Assembly (NCBI GenBank): GCA_944363685.1
Contig: CALVUV010000052.1
Span: 1-8,707 of the forward strand
DNA length: 8,707 nt
DNA from: an uncultured Bacilli bacterium
GTDB lineage: Bacteria > Bacillota_I > Bacilli_A > RF39 > UBA660
Reading direction: 5' to 3'
In this document: in pieces, positions 5,461-8,707 of the stretch
Layout of the letters: each line of letters opens with the position of its first letter
How positions within the stretch are numbered: the stretch's first letter is position 1
The notes under the pieces: generated by a model
What the model was told of the DNA's origin: nothing
Seen by the model: the letters and a program-made list of their open reading frames with translations, nothing else
Databases searched by the model: none
Made by a program: the position numbers and the translations under genes

Positions 5461-5490
5461 ACTATAGCACAGTATCTTTTATAAAAGCAA
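5461..5490 (-). promoter_or_regulatory. Promoter of paralogue 1
   Basis: On the minus strand TTGCTT (5490-5485) and TATAGT (5466-5461) are 18 bases apart, with TGTGC before the -10 (extended type). An AAGGAGG site (5450-5444) follows, 11 nt before the ATG at 5432. No terminator is visible between the upstream 3D-domain gene and this promoter, so some read-through from the tatD transcript is possible. Confidence 0.7.
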
Positions 5491-5518
5491 TATATTTTTT
5501 TAAATTTTACATTTTTAT

Positions 5519-6103
5519 TTACCAACCATACCTTATAAGTTCAAATTTTACATTGCTTGTAACAAAGCCCTCTAAATTTGACTGACTAGTAAAAAGTAAA
5601 TCCATATGATTTCCATTAACTGCCCCACCCCTATCCATAACAATAGCAAGAATAGGTTCACTATAAATATTAATACCACTTATTCTAACAATACTACCAC
5701 AAGGAATAGATCTATCAGCAGCAACTACACGTACTGTTCCATAAACTTGATCTTCAAAATAAATATTACCATTCTTAAAATTTTGACGAGGTGGACAAGC
5801 ACTATTACCAGAACAACCTGGACAATCAGGACCATATGCTGTAAGTTTTCCATTAAAAGCAACAGGACTAGTACTAGCCACACTAATAGCATCATAAAAA
5901 CTTTCAAAAAAAGGAATCTCTACTTTTTTCTCAGCTTCTTTAATAGAATTATATTTATTAACAATATGTACAGCTTGCAAGCTCTTAACACTATTAATAT
6001 TAGAAGTTGTAATTACTTTTTTTGAATTACCTGATAAAACAACAAATCCTAAACCAAAAATCATAATAACAAATAAAAAATATTTTAAAAATCTAGATCC
6101 CAC
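5519..6103 (-). CDS. Membrane-anchored 3D-domain cell-wall protein (YabE-like, minimal form)
   Basis: The 194-aa product carries a 3D (three-Asp) domain, the MltA-like fold found in YabE, YocH and resuscitation factors that act on peptidoglycan. An N-terminal helix at about 8-25 has no clear cleavage site. A linker follows to about 82, then the domain: GKLTAYGPDC (85-94), a Cys-rich insert with Cys94, 97 and 103, VVAADRSIPCG with Asp130, VMDRGG with Asp157, and NGNHMDLLF with Asp168. The three expected aspartates are all present. B. subtilis YabE is over 400 aa with added DUF348 and G5 domains, which are missing here. The start is GTG at 6103: an in-frame TGA lies just upstream and GAGGTAGGA precedes it at good spacing. 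It follows tatD by 45 nt, the B. subtilis yabD-yabE order. A peptidoglycan-lytic role is likely; the exact bond cut is unknown. Confidence 0.88.
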   Translation of the reverse strand: MGSRFLKYFLFVIMIFGLGFVVLSGNSKKVITTSNINSVKSLQAVHIVNKYNSIKEAEKKVEIPFFESFYDAISVASTSPVAFNGKLTAYGPDCPGCSGNSACPPRQNFKNGNIYFEDQVYGTVRVVAADRSIPCGSIVRISGINIYSEPILAIVMDRGGAVNGNHMDLLFTSQSNLEGFVTSNVKFELIRYGW

Positions 6104-6148
6104 TACTATCCTACCTCATTTTCTATTAAAGTAATAGTAGCATTATCT

Positions 6149-6901
6149 CTATTTAAAGTCAAATAAATTACAAGCATTTCTACTGGTAATTTTTGACACT
6201 TCATCTATATCAATATCTTTAATATCAGAAATATACTCTGCTATATATTTTAAATATTTAGATGAATTCTGTTTACCTCTAAAAGGAACAGGAGTAAGAT
6301 ATGGACTATCAGTTTCAAGAACAATAGATTCCATAGGAATCTCCTTTACTACTTCTTTAAGCTTAGAATTTTTAAAAGTTAAAACACCACCAATGCCTAA
6401 TAAAAATCCCATTTTTATATAAATATTAGCAGTCTCTAAACTTCCACTAAAACAATGAATTATTCCCTTAACCCTATACTTTTTTAAAATATTAATTGTA
6501 TCCAGAGTTGCATCCCTAGAATGTATAATCACAGGCAAATTTAACTCTTCAGCTATTTTTAACTGACTTTCAAATAACCACTTTTGTTTATCAATATTTT
6601 CTTTACCATAATGATAATCAAGACCAATTTCTCCAATACCAACTATCTTTTCATTATCAAGTATCTTCTTTAAATAATTTAAATCATCTTCTGTAATAAT
6701 AGAAGCATACTCTGGATGATATCCAAGCGTAGCATAAACAATATCATATTTATCTTTTAGTACTAATACTTCCTCTATACTCTCCTTACTACAGCCTGAG
6801 ACTACTATTTTATCTACCATAGCATTCTTATCTTCTTCTATAATTTTATCTATATCATCATAATCTTCACCACTTAAATGACAATGTGTATCAATAAACA
6901 T
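6149..6901 (-). CDS. tatD: TatD-family metal-dependent DNase/hydrolase
   Basis: TatD (YabD in Bacillus) is a cytoplasmic TIM-barrel hydrolase, linked in other bacteria to 3'-5' exonuclease and DNA-repair activity. The 250-aa product has all metal ligands of the family: the HxH pair in DTHCHL (His6, His8), Glu91 in GEIGLDYHYGK, His127 in VIIHSRD, His149 in IIHCFSG and Asp198 in LETDSPYL. The length is normal for the family. The frame stays open upstream to 6958, but I place the start at the ATG at 6901. It has GGAGGT 7 nt upstream, gives the standard MFIDTHCHL N-terminus, and avoids a hydrophobic 19-residue extension not seen in the family. A consensus-like promoter sits in the short gap before it. 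The downstream 3D-domain gene is probably cotranscribed. Confidence 0.95.
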   Translation of the reverse strand: MFIDTHCHLSGEDYDDIDKIIEEDKNAMVDKIVVSGCSKESIEEVLVLKDKYDIVYATLGYHPEYASIITEDDLNYLKKILDNEKIVGIGEIGLDYHYGKENIDKQKWLFESQLKIAEELNLPVIIHSRDATLDTINILKKYRVKGIIHCFSGSLETANIYIKMGFLLGIGGVLTFKNSKLKEVVKEIPMESIVLETDSPYLTPVPFRGKQNSSKYLKYIAEYISDIKDIDIDEVSKITSRNACNLFDFK

Positions 6902-6908
6902 AAAATGT

Positions 6909-6914
6909 ACCTCC
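6909..6914 (-). promoter_or_regulatory. Ribosome binding site that decides the tatD start
   Basis: GGAGGT on the minus strand (6914-6909) lies 7 nt before the ATG at 6901. The longer in-frame ATG at 6958 has no such site and would add residues that TatD proteins lack. Confidence 0.9.
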
Positions 6915-6922
6915 CTAAAAAA

Positions 6923-6951
6923 ATTATAAACAAAAAAAGAAACCAATGCAA
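6923..6951 (-). promoter_or_regulatory. Probable promoter of tatD
   Basis: On the minus strand TTGCAT (6951-6946) and a perfect TATAAT (6928-6923) are 17 bases apart. The start of transcription would fall just before the ribosome binding site and give a leader of only about 15 nt. It is less certain than its good match suggests because the region is extremely T-rich. Confidence 0.5.
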
Positions 6952-6957
6952 CAAACA

Positions 6958-7140
6958 CTAATTCACAAGTTTCTTTTTCTTTTTTCTCTTTATAATAAAG
7001 AGTCTTATTAAATAGATAGTTAAAGTAAAAAAGTAAATAATATCAATCACATTATGTTCCAAAATAACAAAGGCCAATAATATTAAATACAGCAAGTAAA
7101 ACATTATACTATCAATTTCTACACCAAATATTTTAGGCAT
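6958..7140 (-). CDS. Small two-helix membrane protein, hypothetical
   Basis: This 60-aa ORF begins MPKIFGVEID and has two hydrophobic segments at about 11-29 and 31-50, then a very basic tail (KRKKKKK), consistent with a hairpin whose ends face the cytoplasm. Support for it being real: an AAAGGA site before the ATG at 7140, a possible promoter at 7186-7213, and a size that fills the metG-tatD gap. Against it: AT-rich noncoding sequence easily yields hydrophobic ORFs of this size, and I do not recognise it as a family. It ends 56 nt before the tatD start. Confidence 0.5.
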   Translation of the reverse strand: MPKIFGVEIDSIMFYLLYLILLAFVILEHNVIDIIYFFTLTIYLIRLFIIKRKKKKKLVN

Positions 7141-7185
7141 ATTCCTATCCTTTCTTACTGCTTAATACTACCTTACCACTCCTTC

Positions 7186-7213
7186 ACTATAACATAAAAA
7201 AATGAGATTACAA
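7186..7213 (-). promoter_or_regulatory. Possible promoter after metG, overlapping its terminator
   Basis: On the minus strand TTGTAA (7213-7208) and TATAGT (7191-7186) are 16 bases apart, with TATGT before the -10 (extended TRTGn type). The -35 lies in the loop and second arm of the metG terminator. It would drive the small ORF and perhaps tatD and the 3D gene. Confidence 0.45.
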
Positions 7214-7233
7214 TTAAAATAATCTCATTTTTT
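7197..7233 (-). terminator. Rho-independent terminator of metG
   Basis: A perfect 14-base inverted repeat (7197-7210 and 7220-7233) surrounds a 9-base loop. On the minus strand it reads AAAAAATGAGATTA, loop, TAATCTCATTTTTT, ending in a T-run, and starts 20 nt after the metG stop. The A/T symmetry means it could also work in the plus direction, but no plus-strand gene ends here. Confidence 0.88.
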
Positions 7234-7252
7234 CTCTACTTTACAAGAAATT

Positions 7253-8707
7253 TTACAAATTATGTTCATTTAAAAACTTTTCTTTATCAATACGTTCAAA
7301 TAAAATTTCAGGACTATTTACTTCATATTTATTATCATCTAAATAATTATTATCTTCTTTAGTATTATTAATTTGTCTTAAAATTTCTTTAGATGTAGAA
7401 GGTATTGCAAACGAAAGATTAATAGAACATACTCTAATAGATTCAAGTAAATTATATAAGACAGTCTCTAATCTATCTTTCATATTCTCATCTTTAGCAA
7501 GAATCCAAGGAGTAGTTTCATCTATATATTTGTTACTAGCTCTTAAAACTTCAAATATCTTATTTAATGCTCCAGGAATTTCAAGATTATCAATATCTTC
7601 AGTTACTTCTCTATCCAAATTATTTATTTTTTCTATAAGTAAAGTATCTATATCTTCATAACATTTTTTATTAATAACTACACCATCAAAATATTTATTA
7701 GCCATACTAATAGTGCGTTGTACTAAATTTCCTAATGTATTTGCAAGATCAGCATTTGTTCTATCAATTAAAGCTTCTACTGAAAAATTACCATCACTTC
7801 CAAAAGGAACTTCTCTTAAAACAAAATATCTAACAGCATCAACTCCAAAATATTTAATATATTCTCTAGGATCTTTATAATTTCCTAAAGACTTAGAAAT
7901 CTTACTACCATTTATAACAAGCCAACCATGACCATAAACCTTTTTTGGTAAAGGCAAATCCAAAGCCATTAAAATAATAGGCCATACTATAGTATGAAAT
8001 CTAATTATTTCTTTACCAACTAAATGTAAGTCAGCTGGCCAATATTTTTTTAATTTACTATCATCATCACTCATATATCCTAGTGAAGTAATATAATTAG
8101 TCAAAGCATCCAACCACACATAAACAACGTGTTTATTGTCAAAAGGAACAGGTATACCCCATTTAAAACTAGTACGAGAAACACATAAATCTTCAAGTCC
8201 AGGTTTAATAAAATTATTAATCATCTCATTTTTACGAGACTCTGGTTGTATAAAATCAGGATGAGACTCTAAATATTCAACTAATCTATCCTGATATTTA
8301 GATAGTTTTAAAAAGTAAGCTTCTTCTTCTACTTCTTTAACTTCTCTACCACAATCAGGACATTTTCCATCTACAAGTTGTGTCTTAGTCCAAAAAGATT
8401 CACAAGGAATACAATAAAGTCCCTTATAACTTCCCTTATAAATATCTCCCTGTTCATAAAGTTTAGTAAAGATTTTTTGAACAGCTTTAACGTGTCCTTC
8501 ATCAGTAGTTCTAATAAAGTAATCATAAGAAATATCCAAAGCCTTCCATAAGTCCTTAGCATTTTCTACTACTTTATCAACATATTCTTTTGGACTAACT
8601 CCTGCTTCTTTAGCTTTAGTCTCTATTTTTAAACCATGTTCATCAGTACCAGTTTGAAAATAAACATCATAACCTTTACTTCTTTTATACCTTGCAATAG
8701 CATCTGC
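7253..8707 (-). CDS. metG: Methionyl-tRNA synthetase, N-terminus cut off by the window edge
   Basis: This class I enzyme charges tRNA-Met. The reading frame is open through the right edge, giving 484 visible residues starting ADAIARYKRSKGYDVYFQTG and going on to TDEHGLKIE, so only about 30-40 N-terminal residues with the HIGH motif are outside. In the numbering of the visible part, the zinc knuckle is CIPC (99-102) and CPDC (116-119), VYVWLDALTNY is at 195-205, and the KMSKS loop reads KISKS at 269-273. The C-terminus ends FLNEHNL soon after the anticodon-binding helical domain. The EMAP/Trbp111-like tRNA-binding domain that makes B. subtilis MetS about 660 aa is missing, so this is the short form of about 515-525 aa. 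A TTG at 8539 is internal, not the start. The gene is followed by a strong terminator. Confidence 0.97.
   Translation of the reverse strand, partial: ADAIARYKRSKGYDVYFQTGTDEHGLKIETKAKEAGVSPKEYVDKVVENAKDLWKALDISYDYFIRTTDEGHVKAVQKIFTKLYEQGDIYKGSYKGLYCIPCESFWTKTQLVDGKCPDCGREVKEVEEEAYFLKLSKYQDRLVEYLESHPDFIQPESRKNEMINNFIKPGLEDLCVSRTSFKWGIPVPFDNKHVVYVWLDALTNYITSLGYMSDDDSKLKKYWPADLHLVGKEIIRFHTIVWPIILMALDLPLPKKVYGHGWLVINGSKISKSLGNYKDPREYIKYFGVDAVRYFVLREVPFGSDGNFSVEALIDRTNADLANTLGNLVQRTISMANKYFDGVVINKKCYEDIDTLLIEKINNLDREVTEDIDNLEIPGALNKIFEVLRASNKYIDETTPWILAKDENMKDRLETVLYNLLESIRVCSINLSFAIPSTSKEILRQINNTKEDNNYLDDNKYEVNSPEILFERIDKEKFLNEHNL

Noticed and set aside
5502..5554. 12-base direct repeat AAATTTTACATT at 5502-5513 and 5543-5554
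   Set aside because: It is short, AT-only but for one C, and partly coding. Chance repetition is likely in this composition.
5725..5907. Hydrophobic open frame on the minus strand inside the 3D-domain gene
   Set aside because: It is an alternate frame of a gene with clear family motifs and has no support of its own.
4835..6025. Open frames on the plus strand at about 4835-5038, 5403-5585 and 5606-6025
   Set aside because: They lie antisense to well-supported genes, have low-complexity composition (Asn/Thr/Ile or Tyr/Gln/Leu runs) and lack ribosome binding sites.
6902..6958. Longer tatD start at 6958 adding 19 hydrophobic residues
   Set aside because: The ATG at 6901 has GGAGGT at ideal spacing and gives the standard MFIDTHCHL start. 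The extension covers a promoter-like stretch and abuts the stop of the small ORF.
8537..8539. TTG as the metG start
   Set aside because: The same frame continues upstream to 8707 and encodes FQTGTDEHG, a conserved MetRS motif.
8371..8562. Minus-strand open frame overlapping metG
   Set aside because: It is an alternate frame; the metG frame here holds the zinc-binding cysteines and continues through the window edge.

Overview
The window looks like a chromosomal piece of a very AT-rich, low-G+C Firmicute (Bacillota). The reasons are strong AGGAGG-type ribosome binding sites, extended -10 promoters of the TRTGn type, short U-tailed hairpin terminators, and a metG-tatD-3D-domain gene order like B. 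subtilis metS-yabD-yabE. Trp is TGG, and all genes read through with TGA treated as a stop, so the standard bacterial code fits. I infer an uncultured gut-type lineage (RF39-like Bacilli or a small-genome Clostridia order), but the sequence does not fix the taxon. Every gene from 8707 down to 320 is on the minus strand, so transcription runs right to left.

Right part (8707-5519) is housekeeping: the C-terminal 484 codons of methionyl-tRNA synthetase with its own terminator, a 60-aa two-helix membrane ORF, the TatD metal-dependent nuclease, and a membrane-anchored 3D (three-Asp) cell-wall domain protein. In B. subtilis the next genes would be rnmV and ksgA. Here they are absent and a surface-protein locus follows.

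Central and left part (5432-320) is the point of interest. It holds four tandem paralogous secreted proteins of about 200 aa with SipW-cognate, TasA/CalY (camelysin)-like signal regions, a SipW-type signal peptidase with a Ser/His dyad, a fifth divergent and apparently uncleaved paralogue, a membrane-anchored ectodomain protein, and a four-helix membrane protein. The last two match nothing I recognise. Transcription seems split into three units: paralogue 1 alone (own promoter and terminator), paralogues 2+3 (own promoter and terminator), and paralogue 4-sipW-three partners (own promoter, with a terminator inside the last gene's 3' end). The plausible job, by analogy with tapA-sipW-tasA, is to make, process and anchor extracellular fibres or a surface matrix. 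The multi-subunit layout and the three partner genes do not match the Bacillus operon.

Left end (1-300) holds a heavily deleted IS200/IS605-family tnpB remnant. It consists of three short pieces of the protein, with an inverted repeat around its start codon that could mask its ribosome binding site. No tRNA, rRNA or CRISPR array was seen.
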